Source: Streptococcus dysgalactiae subsp. dysgalactiae (GTDB taxonomy: Bacteria; Bacillota; Bacilli; Lactobacillales; Streptococcaceae). Taken from it: 64,000 nt of DNA. The notes under the pieces are model-generated. The model did not search any database and had not been told where the DNA came from. It worked only from the letters and a program-made list of their open reading frames with translations. Position numbers and translations under genes: made by a program. The stretch is taken from NCBI RefSeq assembly GCF_900459225.1, contig NZ_UHFH01000003.1:1022501-1086500 (forward strand), read 5' to 3'. Below, one piece after another: positions 10,196 to 20,056 of this stretch (the stretch's first letter is position 1; each line of letters begins with the position of its first letter).

Positions 10196-10729
10196 ATGAG
10201 AAAAGTAGTCTTGAACATTGCTATGAGTTTAGATGGGTTTATCGCAAGGGAAGACGCGACCTATGATTGGATTGAGGGGCACGGAACGGATGCATATGAT
10301 AGTGCTAACCAATTTGATAATCCATCCTTCTTTGCTTCCTGTGATACCGTTATTATGGGGCGAAAATCATTTGAAGATTGTCCGATTGAGCTAATAGAAG
10401 GTTACCGAGAAAAAAACTTTTATGTGGCTAGTAGTCAAGTAATGACTAGTCCCTATTCAAATGTCTATTTTTCTAAAGATATAGTTAGTACTCTTAAGCA
10501 ATTGAAAGCAGGAGAGGGAGGACCGATTTGGATATTTGGCGGAGCAGACCTTGTTCATAGCCTAATAGGAGCTGACCTCATCGACCATTACATTATAGGT
10601 ATCATCCCGACTATTTTGGGGTGTGGTCGGCCTTTGTTTACAGGCAATCGTCAAGAACGTCATTTAAGACTGATAGAATCGACTGTCACAGATGGTATCG
10701 CCATGCTACGATATGATAAAAGAGAATAA
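10196..10729 (+). CDS. Dihydrofolate reductase-like protein (RibD C-terminal domain)
   Basis: 177 residues matching the RibD_C/YyaP type: NIAMSLDGFIA at the start, VIMGRKSFE, then a FGGADL nucleotide-binding turn. The fold is that of DHFR and riboflavin reductase, but stand-alone members have no settled substrate. Preceded by AGGAGG (10186-10191). It lies directly behind the nox terminator, so expression would need read-through or a promoter near TATAAT at 10150. Function beyond NAD(P)H-dependent reductase is unknown. Confidence 0.8.
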   Translation: MRKVVLNIAMSLDGFIAREDATYDWIEGHGTDAYDSANQFDNPSFFASCDTVIMGRKSFEDCPIELIEGYREKNFYVASSQVMTSPYSNVYFSKDIVSTLKQLKAGEGGPIWIFGGADLVHSLIGADLIDHYIIGIIPTILGCGRPLFTGNRQERHLRLIESTVTDGIAMLRYDKRE

Positions 10730-10732
10730 AAA

Positions 10733-10756
10733 AAGAGGCCCAGAGGGTCTCTTTTA
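10733..10756. terminator. Bidirectional terminator between the reductase-like gene and ldh
   Basis: AAAAGAGGCCC/GGGTCTCTTTT arms with one G-U pair, A-rich on the left and T-rich on the right, serving convergent genes. Confidence 0.8.
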
Positions 10757-10785
10757 CATGTTTAGGATGTTTTAGATATGGGGGG

Positions 10786-11846
<1,061 letters not shown>

Positions 11847-11913
11847 GGAATTCAGAAAAATAATGAAAATAGTTTTCTGATAACGCTTCCAGAAAGAAAA
11901 AATAAGGATTTTA

Positions 11914-11922
11914 TGGTATAAT
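11914..11922 (+). promoter_or_regulatory. gyrA extended -10 promoter
   Basis: TGGTATAAT with no recognisable -35 box. The leader downstream carries a perfect 12-base tandem duplication. Confidence 0.65.
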
Positions 11923-11930
11923 GGAACATA

Positions 11931-11954
11931 GTATTGACTAGAGTATTGACTAGA
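11931..11954 (+). repeat. 12-bp tandem duplication in the gyrA leader
   Basis: GTATTGACTAGA occurs twice without a gap, between the gyrA -10 element and its ribosome site. Confidence 0.95.
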
Positions 11955-11971
11955 AAAGGAGCATTCCTTAA

Positions 11972-14476
11972 ATGCAAGATAGAAATTTAATTGACGTCAA
12001 TCTGACAAGCGAAATGAAGACGAGTTTCATCGACTACGCTATGAGTGTTATTGTAGCGCGGGCGCTTCCAGATGTGCGTGACGGTTTAAAACCCGTTCAT
12101 CGTCGTATTCTCTATGGGATGAACGAACTCGGTGTCATGCCTGATAAAACACATAAAAAATCAGCCCGTATTACCGGTGATGTCATGGGTAAATATCATC
12201 CACATGGAGATTCTTCTATTTATGAAGCCATGGTTCGTATGGCACAGTGGTGGAGTTATCGTCACATGCTTGTTGATGGTCATGGAAACTTTGGTTCTAT
12301 GGATGGCGATGGTGCTGCGGCGCAACGTTACACTGAAGCGCGTATGAGTAAAATTGCGCTAGAATTATTAAGAGATATTAATAAAAATACGGTTGATTTT
12401 CAAGATAACTATGATGGTAGCGAAAGAGAGCCGCTAGTATTACCAGCCCGCTTCCCTAATCTCTTGGTCAATGGTGCGACCGGTATTGCGGTTGGGATGG
12501 CAACTAATATCCCTCCACACAACTTGGCAGAATCAATTGATGCTGTCAAAATGGTTATGGAGAATCCAGATTGCACAACGAGAGATCTCATGGAAGTCAT
12601 TCCAGGGCCAGATTTTCCGACAGGAGCTCTTGTCATGGGACGTTCAGGAATTCATAGAGCTTACGATACAGGAAAAGGCTCTATTGTCTTACGGTCGCGT
12701 ACAGAGATTGAAACCACTAAAACTGGTCGTGAACGTATTGTGGTGACGGAATTTCCCTATGGTGTCAACAAAACAAAAGTACATGAACATATTGTTCGTT
12801 TGGCTCAAGAAAAACGCATCGAAGGCATTACTGCCGTGCGTGATGAATCTAGTCGCGAAGGGGTGCGCTTCGTTATTGAAATCCGTCGTGACGCCTCAGC
12901 CAATGTGATTTTGAACAACCTTTTCAAATTGACAAGTCTTCAAACAAACTTTAGCTTTAACATGCTAGCTATTGAAAATGGTGTACCTAAAATCTTATCA
13001 TTAAGACAAATTATTGATAATTACATTAGCCATCAAAAAGAAGTGATTACTCGCCGTACTCAATTTGATAAGAATAAGGCAGAAGCTAGAGCTCATATTT
13101 TAGAAGGATTGTTGATTGCTCTAGATCACTTGGATGAAGTCATTGCTATTATCCGAAACAGTGAGACAGATGTCATTGCCCAAGCAGAATTAATGTCTCG
13201 TTTTAACTTATCGGAACGTCAAAGCCAAGCCATATTGGACATGCGTTTGCGTCGTTTGACTGGTTTGGAGCGAGATAAAATCCAATCAGAATATGATGAA
13301 TTGTTAGCTTTGATTGCTGATTTAGCTGATATTCTAGCTAAGCCGGAACGCGTTGTGACTATTATTAAAGAAGAGATGGATGAGATTAAGCGTAAATACG
13401 CTAACCCTCGTCGCACAGAATTAATGATTGGTGAAGTCCTCTCTCTAGAGGATGAAGATTTAATCGAAGAAGAAGACGTTTTAATCACCTTATCCAATAA
13501 AGGTTACATCAAACGTCTTGCTCAAGATGAATTCCGTGCCCAAAAACGTGGGGGCCGTGGTGTTCAAGGAACAGGGGTCAATGATGACGATTTTGTTCGT
13601 GAGCTGGTATCAACAAGTACCCATGACACCTTGCTCTTCTTTACGAATTTTGGACGGGTTTATCGTTTGAAAGCTTATGAAATTCCTGAATACGGTCGCA
13701 CAGCCAAAGGCCTTCCAATAGTTAATTTGTTAAAATTGGAAGATGGTGAAACTATTCAAACCATTATCAATGCACGCAAGGAAGAAACCGCTGGAAAATC
13801 TTTCTTCTTTACCACAAAACAAGGGGTTGTCAAACGTACAGAAGTATCTGAGTTTAATAATATCCGACAAAACGGTCTGCGTGCCCTCAATTTGAAAGAG
13901 GGAGATCAACTGATTAACGTGCTACTGACCAATGGTCAAGACGATATCATTATTGGAACTCAGTCCGGTTATTCTGTGCGCTTTAATGAGGCAAGTATCC
14001 GCAACATGGGCCGCTCTGCGACAGGAGTTCGTGGTGTCAGTCTTCGTGAGGACGATAGAGTTGTCGGTGCTTCACGTATCAATGATCATCAGGAAGTCCT
14101 CGTGATTACTGAAAATGGTTATGGGAAACGAACTGAGGCCATAGAATACCCAACCAAAGGCAGAGGGGGGAAAGGGATTAAGACAGCTAACATCACTCCT
14201 AAAAACGGGCAACTGGCTGGACTTGTAACAGTTGACGGCACAGAAGATATTATGGTCATCACTAATAAAGGGGTTATTATTCGAACAAACGTGGCTAATA
14301 TCTCCCAAACGGGTCGTGCTACCTTAGGTGTTAAAGTGATGAAATTAGATGCAGACGCTAAAATCGTGACATTTGCTTTGGTTCAAGCAGATGATGAGGA
14401 AGAAACTATTGGTGAGGTAGAGCAAAGCCAAATCCCAGCTGCTACAGATATGACACCAAATAATGACGAGGAGTAA
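11972..14476 (+). CDS. gyrA: DNA gyrase subunit A
   Basis: Breakage-reunion subunit of gyrase, 834 residues. N-terminal domain with catalytic Tyr120 (AAQRYTEAR); quinolone region GDSSIYE with Ser81 and Glu85, the usual susceptible residues. C-terminal beta-pinwheel carries the GyrA box KRGGRGVQG, needed to introduce negative supercoils, and repeated blade motifs. An acidic tail ends the protein. AAGGAG precedes ATG 11972. srtA follows eight bases after the stop, as known in S. pyogenes. Confidence 0.98.
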   Translation: MQDRNLIDVNLTSEMKTSFIDYAMSVIVARALPDVRDGLKPVHRRILYGMNELGVMPDKTHKKSARITGDVMGKYHPHGDSSIYEAMVRMAQWWSYRHMLVDGHGNFGSMDGDGAAAQRYTEARMSKIALELLRDINKNTVDFQDNYDGSEREPLVLPARFPNLLVNGATGIAVGMATNIPPHNLAESIDAVKMVMENPDCTTRDLMEVIPGPDFPTGALVMGRSGIHRAYDTGKGSIVLRSRTEIETTKTGRERIVVTEFPYGVNKTKVHEHIVRLAQEKRIEGITAVRDESSREGVRFVIEIRRDASANVILNNLFKLTSLQTNFSFNMLAIENGVPKILSLRQIIDNYISHQKEVITRRTQFDKNKAEARAHILEGLLIALDHLDEVIAIIRNSETDVIAQAELMSRFNLSERQSQAILDMRLRRLTGLERDKIQSEYDELLALIADLADILAKPERVVTIIKEEMDEIKRKYANPRRTELMIGEVLSLEDEDLIEEEDVLITLSNKGYIKRLAQDEFRAQKRGGRGVQGTGVNDDDFVRELVSTSTHDTLLFFTNFGRVYRLKAYEIPEYGRTAKGLPIVNLLKLEDGETIQTIINARKEETAGKSFFFTTKQGVVKRTEVSEFNNIRQNGLRALNLKEGDQLINVLLTNGQDDIIIGTQSGYSVRFNEASIRNMGRSATGVRGVSLREDDRVVGASRINDHQEVLVITENGYGKRTEAIEYPTKGRGGKGIKTANITPKNGQLAGLVTVDGTEDIMVITNKGVIIRTNVANISQTGRATLGVKVMKLDADAKIVTFALVQADDEEETIGEVEQSQIPAATDMTPNNDEE

Positions 14477-14484
14477 CGAAACGA

Positions 14485-15234
14485 ATGGTAAAAAAACAAC
14501 GTCGTCAGAGTAGAAAACCGATGTCATGGGCAAGGAAAATTCTGATTGCTGTCCTTTTAATTCTTGGGTTGGCCTTACTCTTTAATAAGCCCATTCGCAA
14601 CACATTAATTGCATGGAATTCTAACAAGTATCAAGTAACCAAGGTATCCAAAAAGGACATCAAAAAAAATAAGGAAGTCAAATCGACTTTTGATTTTCAG
14701 GCTGTTGAGCCAGTCAGCACAGAGGCTGTTTTACAAGCGCAAATGGCTGCTCAAAAACTCCCTGTCATAGGAGGTATTGCTATACCAGAAGTTGGTATTA
14801 ACCTACCAATTTTTAAAGGGCTAGGCAATGTCGAATTAATTTATGGTGCTGGAACCATGAAAGAGGACCAAGTTATGGGAGGCGAAAATAATTACTCTCT
14901 TGCTAGTCATCATATTTTTGGTATGACTGGTTCTTCTCAGATGCTTTTTTCACCGTTGGAAAGAGCCCAAAATGGTATGGCTATCTACTTAACGGATAAA
15001 GAAAAAATCTACAAGTATAACATCCATGAGGTTTCTACGGTGGCTCCTGAGCGAGTTGATGTGATTTATGACACACCTGGGCTTAAAGAGATTACTTTAG
15101 TAACCTGTACAGATTTGGAAGCAACAGAACGTATTATTGTGAAAGGACAACTCAAAACAGAGTATGATTTCGATAATGCGCCTGCTGAAGTACTTAATGC
15201 GTTCAGTCATTCCTATAATCAAGTCTCTACCTAA
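14485..15234 (+). CDS. srtA: Housekeeping sortase A
   Basis: Class A sortase, a membrane-bound transpeptidase that cleaves LPXTG proteins and joins them to the cell-wall cross-bridge. 249 residues: N-terminal membrane anchor (about 16-33), then a sortase barrel with His142 (SHHIFG), Cys208 (TLVTCTD) and Arg216 (ATERIIV), the catalytic triad at the same positions as S. pyogenes SrtA. Follows gyrA closely and is probably cotranscribed. Differences from S. pyogenes SrtA as remembered suggest a sister species. Confidence 0.97.
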   Translation: MVKKQRRQSRKPMSWARKILIAVLLILGLALLFNKPIRNTLIAWNSNKYQVTKVSKKDIKKNKEVKSTFDFQAVEPVSTEAVLQAQMAAQKLPVIGGIAIPEVGINLPIFKGLGNVELIYGAGTMKEDQVMGGENNYSLASHHIFGMTGSSQMLFSPLERAQNGMAIYLTDKEKIYKYNIHEVSTVAPERVDVIYDTPGLKEITLVTCTDLEATERIIVKGQLKTEYDFDNAPAEVLNAFSHSYNQVST

Positions 15235-15262
15235 TAGAATAGAGGCGACGACATCATTTAAT

Positions 15263-15304
15263 AAGTAGGAGGAGGCTATAACGAGTCCTTCCCTACTTTT
15301 TCTT
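15263..15304 (+). terminator. srtA terminator
   Basis: AAGTAGG (15263-15269) pairs with CCTACTT (15292-15298), inner GG/CC pairs extend it, T-rich tail follows. Confidence 0.75.
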
Positions 15305-15321
15305 TTGAAAGGAGAGGGATT

Positions 15322-15735
15322 ATGCACTTAGATGCTATTCACCACGTGGCTATTATTGTCTCCGATTATGAGGCATCAAAAGATTTTTATGTTAATAAGT
15401 TAGGGTTTCGTATTATCCGAGAGAATCACAGACCGGAGAGACATGATTATAAGTTGGATTTAGCCTGTGGTCAGATTGAATTGGAGATATTTGGAAATGT
15501 TACCAGTGATCCTTTTTATCAATCCCCACCAAAACGTGTTGGTAGACCAGAATTTGACAGGGAAGCCTGTGGTTTGAGACATCTTGCCTTTCGTGTTACC
15601 AACATTGAGAGTTATGTAGATGACCTAAAGAGCTTAGGAATTCCAGTAGAGCCTATCAGGTATGATGATTATACAGGTGAGAAAATGACTTTCTTTTTTG
15701 ATCCGGATGGCCTGCCTTTAGAGTTACATGAATAA
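15322..15735 (+). CDS. VOC/glyoxalase family protein
   Basis: 137 residues with the vicinal-oxygen-chelate fold: IHHVAIIVSDYEASKDFYVNKLGF at the start as separate beta-alpha module, then LRHLAFRV and the FFDPDGLPLELHE ending. His, Glu and His positions suit a metal site. Family members include lactoylglutathione lyase, but many streptococcal ones are of unknown substrate. Strong ribosome site GAAAGGAGAGGG just upstream. Confidence 0.85.
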   Translation: MHLDAIHHVAIIVSDYEASKDFYVNKLGFRIIRENHRPERHDYKLDLACGQIELEIFGNVTSDPFYQSPPKRVGRPEFDREACGLRHLAFRVTNIESYVDDLKSLGIPVEPIRYDDYTGEKMTFFFDPDGLPLELHE

Positions 15736-15746
15736 GTTAGTGAATT

Positions 15747-15782
15747 CCCTATTGGTGTCTTTGACAATCAGTAGGGTTTTTG
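15747..15782 (+). terminator. Terminator of the glyoxalase-family gene
   Basis: CCCTA.../...TAGGG arms with an inner TTG/CAA extension and a T run. Confidence 0.75.
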
Positions 15783-15825
15783 ATTGCTTTAAAAGAATAT
15801 TGGCTTCTCATCAAATGATAAGAGA

Positions 15826-15854
15826 TTGACAAGGGAATTAAAAGATGATATGCT
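15826..15854 (+). promoter_or_regulatory. Promoter of the AdcAII-like gene
   Basis: TTGACA (15826-15831), 17 bases, TATGCT (15849-15854) with an extended TGA. Confidence 0.8.
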
Positions 15855-15863
15855 ATCAGATGA

Positions 15864-15875
15864 TTAACTAGTTAA
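15864..15875 (+). promoter_or_regulatory. AdcR-type zinc operator
   Basis: TTAACTAGTTAA exactly matches the TTAACNNGTTAA pattern of the streptococcal zinc repressor AdcR. It lies just downstream of the -10 element, where binding would block transcription when zinc is plentiful. Confidence 0.85.
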
Positions 15876-15885
15876 GAGAGTTTAT

Positions 15886-16827
15886 ATGAGAAAAAATATT
15901 GTTACTACTGTCAAATGGCTATGCTTAAGTTTCCTTTTTGTGGGCTTGGGCTTGTCTGGTTGCCGGTCTGTTGATAAACCATTAGCAAAAGGCTTACATA
16001 TCAAGACCAGCTTTTATCCCGTTTATGCTTTGACAAAGGAGATTTCGGGAGATTACAACCAGATTGACCTGATGGTGAAAACGGTTAGCATACATTCTTA
16101 TGAACCTAGTCCTAATGTGGTTGCTAGGACCTATGATGCGGATATTTTCATTTACCATTCCAATATCCTAGAATCATGGGCGGCTGATTTAGCTCCCCAG
16201 CTTAGAAAAAAAGGAGTACTTGTTTTAGAGGGAGCGGCTCATTTGCCATTAGAAAGGGTGCAAGGGCTGGAAAAAGTTCCCTTAAAGAAAGGCATGTCCG
16301 CAAATGCACTCAATGATCCTCACACGTGGACAGATCCTCTATTAGCCAGCCAGGAAGCAGATGCTATTGCCACATTATTAGCAAAAAAAGATCCTGACCA
16401 TAAGGAGTATTACCTCAAAAATGCCAAGCGCTTTAAGTTAAAGGCTCAGAAGCTAGTAGAACGGTATCAAGCGAAATTCGCTAGTCTTCCCCGTCATACC
16501 TTTGTGACACAGCACACAGCATTTTCCTATTTAGCAAAACGTTTTGGCCTAACGCAACTAGGCATTGCAGGTGTCTCCCCAGAACAAGAACCGAGTCCCC
16601 AACAATTGGCTGATATGAAGCGTTTTATTGAACGATATGGTGTCAAAACAATTCTTATGGAAGAAAATGTTTCTGGCAAACTCGCCAAAACGCTAGCAAA
16701 AAGTAGTGGGATTAGTGTGAGACAATTAAGCCCCCTTGAAATCGCTCCAGATAATCAAAAATCTTATCTTGACAATTTGGAGATGAATTTAGCCGTACTT
16801 TATGATGTCCTGGAGAAAGAAAAATGA
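15886..16827 (+). CDS. Zinc-binding substrate-binding lipoprotein (AdcAII/Lmb-like)
   Basis: 313-residue cluster 9 (ZnuA/AdcA) metal-binding protein. Signal peptide with lipobox LSGC (Cys26). All expected ligands are visible: His70 (IHSYEPSP), His146 (NDPHTWTD), His210 (TQHTAFSYLA) and Glu259/260 (MEENVSG), as in AdcAII. No His-rich loop and no ZinT domain, so the AdcAII rather than AdcA type. No permease or ATPase gene is nearby, so it would feed an AdcBC transporter elsewhere. Regulated by the AdcR-type box. Overlaps the next gene by ATGA. AdcAII-like proteins have also been called laminin-binding (Lmb). Confidence 0.9.
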   Translation: MRKNIVTTVKWLCLSFLFVGLGLSGCRSVDKPLAKGLHIKTSFYPVYALTKEISGDYNQIDLMVKTVSIHSYEPSPNVVARTYDADIFIYHSNILESWAADLAPQLRKKGVLVLEGAAHLPLERVQGLEKVPLKKGMSANALNDPHTWTDPLLASQEADAIATLLAKKDPDHKEYYLKNAKRFKLKAQKLVERYQAKFASLPRHTFVTQHTAFSYLAKRFGLTQLGIAGVSPEQEPSPQQLADMKRFIERYGVKTILMEENVSGKLAKTLAKSSGISVRQLSPLEIAPDNQKSYLDNLEMNLAVLYDVLEKEK

Positions 16828-17282
16828 ACAAACGCATTAATGTAACAATAGTACTAGCTGTCATCTTATGTGGTTTAACAGCTTGTAAACCTCAATCGAT
16901 GGAAGGTACTAAGCCCAAGAATGATCAAAGTCATAAAACAAGTCACAAAAGCCACGAAAAAGTGCTAAAAGATGACAGTGATAAAACCCCAGCAGAAATT
17001 GATCAAAAAGAAGGTATTGCTGCTGAGCAAATTGTTGTTTCGATTTCAGATGACGGGTTTGTTACCTCACATGGAGATCATTACCATTTTTATAATGGAG
17101 AAGTTCCATTTGACAGTTTATTATCAACGGAATTATTGGCTCCTGAAGATTACCAGTTTGACAATAGCCATGTTATCAGTGACATTCAAAATGGTTATAT
17201 CCTTAAAGTAGGTGAGACCTACTACGTTTATTTGAAAGATCAAAACCATCGAGATAATCTTAGAACGGTTTCAGAAGAATAA
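16824..17282 (+). CDS. Small histidine-triad (Pht-like) zinc lipoprotein
   Basis: 152 residues. Lipobox LTAC (Cys21), a lysine/histidine/serine-rich linker (about 25-55), then one Pht-type unit: EIDQKEGIAAEQIVVSIS as the lead-in and HGDHYH at 83-88, an HxxHxH zinc triad, followed by FYNGEVPFDSLLS. Pneumococcal Pht proteins have five or six triads and are about 800 residues, so this is a minimal one-triad version. Pht proteins are thought to hand zinc to AdcAII; the four-base overlap with the AdcAII-like gene fits that. Zinc control is shared through the upstream operator. Confidence 0.85.
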   Translation: MNKRINVTIVLAVILCGLTACKPQSMEGTKPKNDQSHKTSHKSHEKVLKDDSDKTPAEIDQKEGIAAEQIVVSISDDGFVTSHGDHYHFYNGEVPFDSLLSTELLAPEDYQFDNSHVISDIQNGYILKVGETYYVYLKDQNHRDNLRTVSEE

Positions 17283-17313
17283 GTTTGATGGTAAAATAGT
17301 AATAATTAATGAC

Positions 17314-17347
17314 TGTTCTTTGGAAGAATTTCCAAAGGGCATTTTTT
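17314..17347 (+). terminator. Terminator of the zinc operon
   Basis: Twelve-base arms 17314-17325 and 17330-17341 (two G-U pairs), four-base loop, then TTTTTT. Confidence 0.9.
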
Positions 17348-17402
17348 GTTTCAGGAGTGACACTGATGCTGACAGTTTTTAATCGTCTTATGGTAGGAAA
17401 AA

Positions 17403-17411
17403 TGCTACAAT
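17403..17411 (+). promoter_or_regulatory. Possible extended -10 promoter of the DUF1002 gene
   Basis: TGCTACAAT without a clear -35 box, about 140 bases before the gene. The rest of 17349-17548 shows nothing else recognisable. Confidence 0.4.
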
Positions 17412-17554
17412 AGTCCCACTGGATTTTGAAAAAGAAGAGGGAATAGAGGTTTGTGACAAATTACAATGAGAGGTTTGCAAAGGTTATTGTGCCTATCGAT
17501 CATTTGAAATAGCTCTTCTCCCATAGGAAATTTAGCTTTATTGAGGTAATGAAA

Positions 17555-18529
17555 ATGACTTATAAAAAAATGTTAGTGGTAGGTGCTCTTGTGCTAGCAT
17601 CGGTCTTTACCATCCAAACTGCTTTCGCAGCAACGAATAACGTCCAAACTGTTATTGATGAACACTATGTGCAGCCGGATTATGTATTAGGCTACTCCTT
17701 ATCACCTGACCAACAGAACCAAACGTTGAGTTTGCTCCACTACAATAGTGCTAAGGATAAACAAATTAAAACATTGAACACTACAGCCTATGCCTCTATT
17801 ATGAATGTAGCAGATGATCCGAGCCTTCAGCTTTATTCTTCTGTTAAAATTCAAAAGTTAGGAGTAAAAGAGACCTTAACAGTGACAATCGAGACACCCC
17901 AGATGATTCAAAAAGTGACTCAGGACATGTATCGAAATGCAGCAGTTACTCTTGGCATTGAGCATGCAAGCATTCAAGTTGCCTCTCCTATCCCTGTCAC
18001 TGGAGAATCAGCACTGGCCGGTATTTATTACTCCTTAGAAAAAAATGGGGCCAAAGTTCCAGAGGAGAACAAGCAGCTTGCACAAGAAGAATTAGCCACA
18101 CTGTCTAGTATCAATACTGATAATGCGGATAAGGTAGGTTATGATGCTGATAAGTTAAATGTTGCCTTAACTGATATCAAAGCAGCTGTGGCAGAAGGTG
18201 GAAAGAACCTCTCAGAGGAGCGTGCCCGTCAGATTGTTGAAGATACTTTGAAAAATTACGGCTTAAACCAATCTGTAACAGCCCATCAAATCAACGTCAT
18301 TGTTAATTTTGCTATTCATTTATCTAATAGTGGTGTAATTACAAATAGTCAATTTGTGGAAACTCTAAATGATTTAAAAGCAAGTATTGTTAGCAAAGCT
18401 AATGGAACTTTTGACCACATTGATCTTCATTTTGATGCCAATCAAGCCCTTGATAAGGGTAAGGGCATTTGGCAGCAGATTGTGGATTTTTTTAAGCAGT
18501 TCATTAATGGCTTATCACGCCACGTCTAA
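17555..18529 (+). CDS. Secreted DUF1002 family protein (YpuA-like)
   Basis: 324 residues with a signal peptide ending about AFA|AT; no lipobox and no anchor at the C-terminus, so exported and soluble or loosely held. The rest fits the DUF1002 family (B. subtilis YpuA-like), function unknown. ATG 17549 has only one base to GAGGT (17543-17547) while ATG 17555 has seven, so 17555 is preferred. It sits between the intact and the broken zinc gene pairs, but no zinc motif or AdcR box of its own is seen. Confidence 0.75.
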   Translation: MTYKKMLVVGALVLASVFTIQTAFAATNNVQTVIDEHYVQPDYVLGYSLSPDQQNQTLSLLHYNSAKDKQIKTLNTTAYASIMNVADDPSLQLYSSVKIQKLGVKETLTVTIETPQMIQKVTQDMYRNAAVTLGIEHASIQVASPIPVTGESALAGIYYSLEKNGAKVPEENKQLAQEELATLSSINTDNADKVGYDADKLNVALTDIKAAVAEGGKNLSEERARQIVEDTLKNYGLNQSVTAHQINVIVNFAIHLSNSGVITNSQFVETLNDLKASIVSKANGTFDHIDLHFDANQALDKGKGIWQQIVDFFKQFINGLSRHV

Positions 18530-18584
18530 AAAAGGGTAGGGATGTTTTCTTTCAAGCCTTGTGGCAGTAGTTCTATTGGTTCAT

Positions 18585-18615
18585 AAAAACTGGATGATCG
18601 CATTCAGTTTTTGTT
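18585..18615 (+). terminator. DUF1002 gene terminator
   Basis: Twelve-base arms 18585-18596 and 18601-18612 with ATCG loop; T run is part of the right arm. Confidence 0.85.
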
Positions 18616-18714
18616 TATCTAAAAAAATCTTTTAAACTAACTTAAACAGCTTGCAGATATTGAGTTATAGGGATTTATCGATATGTTATTAGCTAGAAAA
18701 CGTCTAAAAGAGGA

Positions 18715-18754
18715 TTAACAATGACTAAAAAGAGTCATATACTTAACTAATTAA
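18715..18754 (+). promoter_or_regulatory. Promoter and degenerate AdcR-type box of the decayed zinc gene
   Basis: TTAACA (18715-18720), 17 bases, TATACT (18738-18743), overlapping TTAACTAATTAA (18743-18754), which differs from the AdcR pattern by one base. The layout copies that of the intact gene. Confidence 0.65.
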
Positions 18755-18809
18755 TAATGTTTAATGATGACCTATTTAACGATGTTACACTTTCTTATTA
18801 GAAAGGAGC

Positions 18810-19664
18810 CAAAAGGGAAAGTATATTGCTTTTGGTCTCGGTTTGTCATGCTGCCTATTATTCCCTTTAATGACAGACTGTCAAACACCATCTAGGCAGG
18901 TCAAAGAAGGGCTACACATAGTTACCAGTTTTTATCCTGTCTATGTAATGACCAAGTATATCTCTGGTGATTTGAATGATGTGAAAATGATTCAGTCTAG
19001 GGCAGACATTCACTCATTTGAACCTTCGCCTAATGATGTGGCAGCGATATATGATGCTGATTTATTTGTTTATCAACTCTCATAGCTTGGAGGTTTGGGC
19101 GGGTAAACTAGATGCCAATAAGCATGAGTCAACGGTTAAAATTGTTGAAGCTTCAAAAAGGTTAGTTATGGATAAGGTAGAAGGTTTAGAGGATATGCCT
19201 GTCACGGATGGCATTGATCCTGCAAGACTATATGATCCTCATACATGGTCAGATTCAATATTAGCTGCAGATAAAGCAGATATCATTGATAAGCAGTTGG
19301 CAAAGATTAATCCCAAACATCAAGTAGTTTATCAAAAAAACGCTAAAGCGTTTAGAAAAGAGTCTGAGGTGATTAATCATAGCTTTCAAGCTAAATTTAA
19401 AACAGTTAAAACCAGAACGTTTGACACCCGACACACGGCATTTTCTTATCTGGCAAAACGATATTATCTAAGACAGTTAGAATAGCGAGGGATTTCTCTA
19501 GAGCAACAGCCAACAGCTAGACAATTAACCGACATTAGAGATTTCATCAAAACTTATCAGGTGAAAACCATTTTTGTTGAGAAGAATGTTTCACAAAAGC
19601 TAGCAAAAACCGTTGCTCATATCACTGGCGTTAACCTGAAACTATTGAGTCCCTTAGAAACGTG
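18810..19664 (+). pseudogene. Decayed second AdcAII-like zinc lipoprotein gene
   Basis: Reading across frames gives a full cluster 9 lipoprotein homologous to the intact gene at 15886: lipobox region LMTDC, GLHIVTSFYPVYVMTKYISG, HSFEPSPNDVA, DPHTWSDS, TRHTAFSYLAKR, VEKNVSQKLAKT, LSPLE, as separate pieces. Lesions: no start codon after the ribosome site near 18802, a frameshift about 19070, an in-frame TAG at 19483-19485, a stop at 19663, and an IS element that replaced the last 40 or so codons. All metal-ligand positions are still recognisable, so decay is fairly recent. Confidence 0.88.
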
Positions 19665-19730
19665 AATCGGTTACACTAAACTAGACAGTCTTATAAAGTG
19701 TTCTACACTAAAGAAAATAGGAGATCAGAT

Positions 19731-20021
19731 ATGTCTAGAAAAATACGTCGCCACTTCACCTATGATTTGAAGCAACAAATTGTTGACCTTTACAATGCTG
19801 GTAGAAAGCGTAGCAGTCTCATCAAGGAATATGAGCTAACCCCTTCCACCTTCGATAAGTGGGTTAGACAAGCCAAAACAACAGGTTCATTCAAGTCTGT
19901 TGATAATCTGACAGATGAACAGCGGGAGCTGATTGAACTCAGGAAACGCAATAAAGAACTCGAAATGCAATTAGATATCCTAAAGCAAGCGGCGGTGATT
20001 ATGGCACAAAAAGGGAAATAA
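19731..20021 (+). CDS. IS3-family transposase OrfA
   Basis: 96 residues with a helix-turn-helix (about 10-55) and a leucine-zipper coiled coil (about 60-85), the DNA-binding half of an IS3-type transposase. ATG 19731 follows GGAG. Ends in an A5G run (20008-20013) where -1 frameshifting can join it to OrfB. Intact. Confidence 0.88.
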   Translation: MSRKIRRHFTYDLKQQIVDLYNAGRKRSSLIKEYELTPSTFDKWVRQAKTTGSFKSVDNLTDEQRELIELRKRNKELEMQLDILKQAAVIMAQKGK

Positions 20022-20056
20022 TCACTGCTAATAAGGATAACTATAGCATTTCAGCC

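Noticed and set aside
11878..11891. cre site between ldh and gyrA
   Set aside because: Two mismatches at conserved positions; kept only as a remark in the ldh promoter entry.
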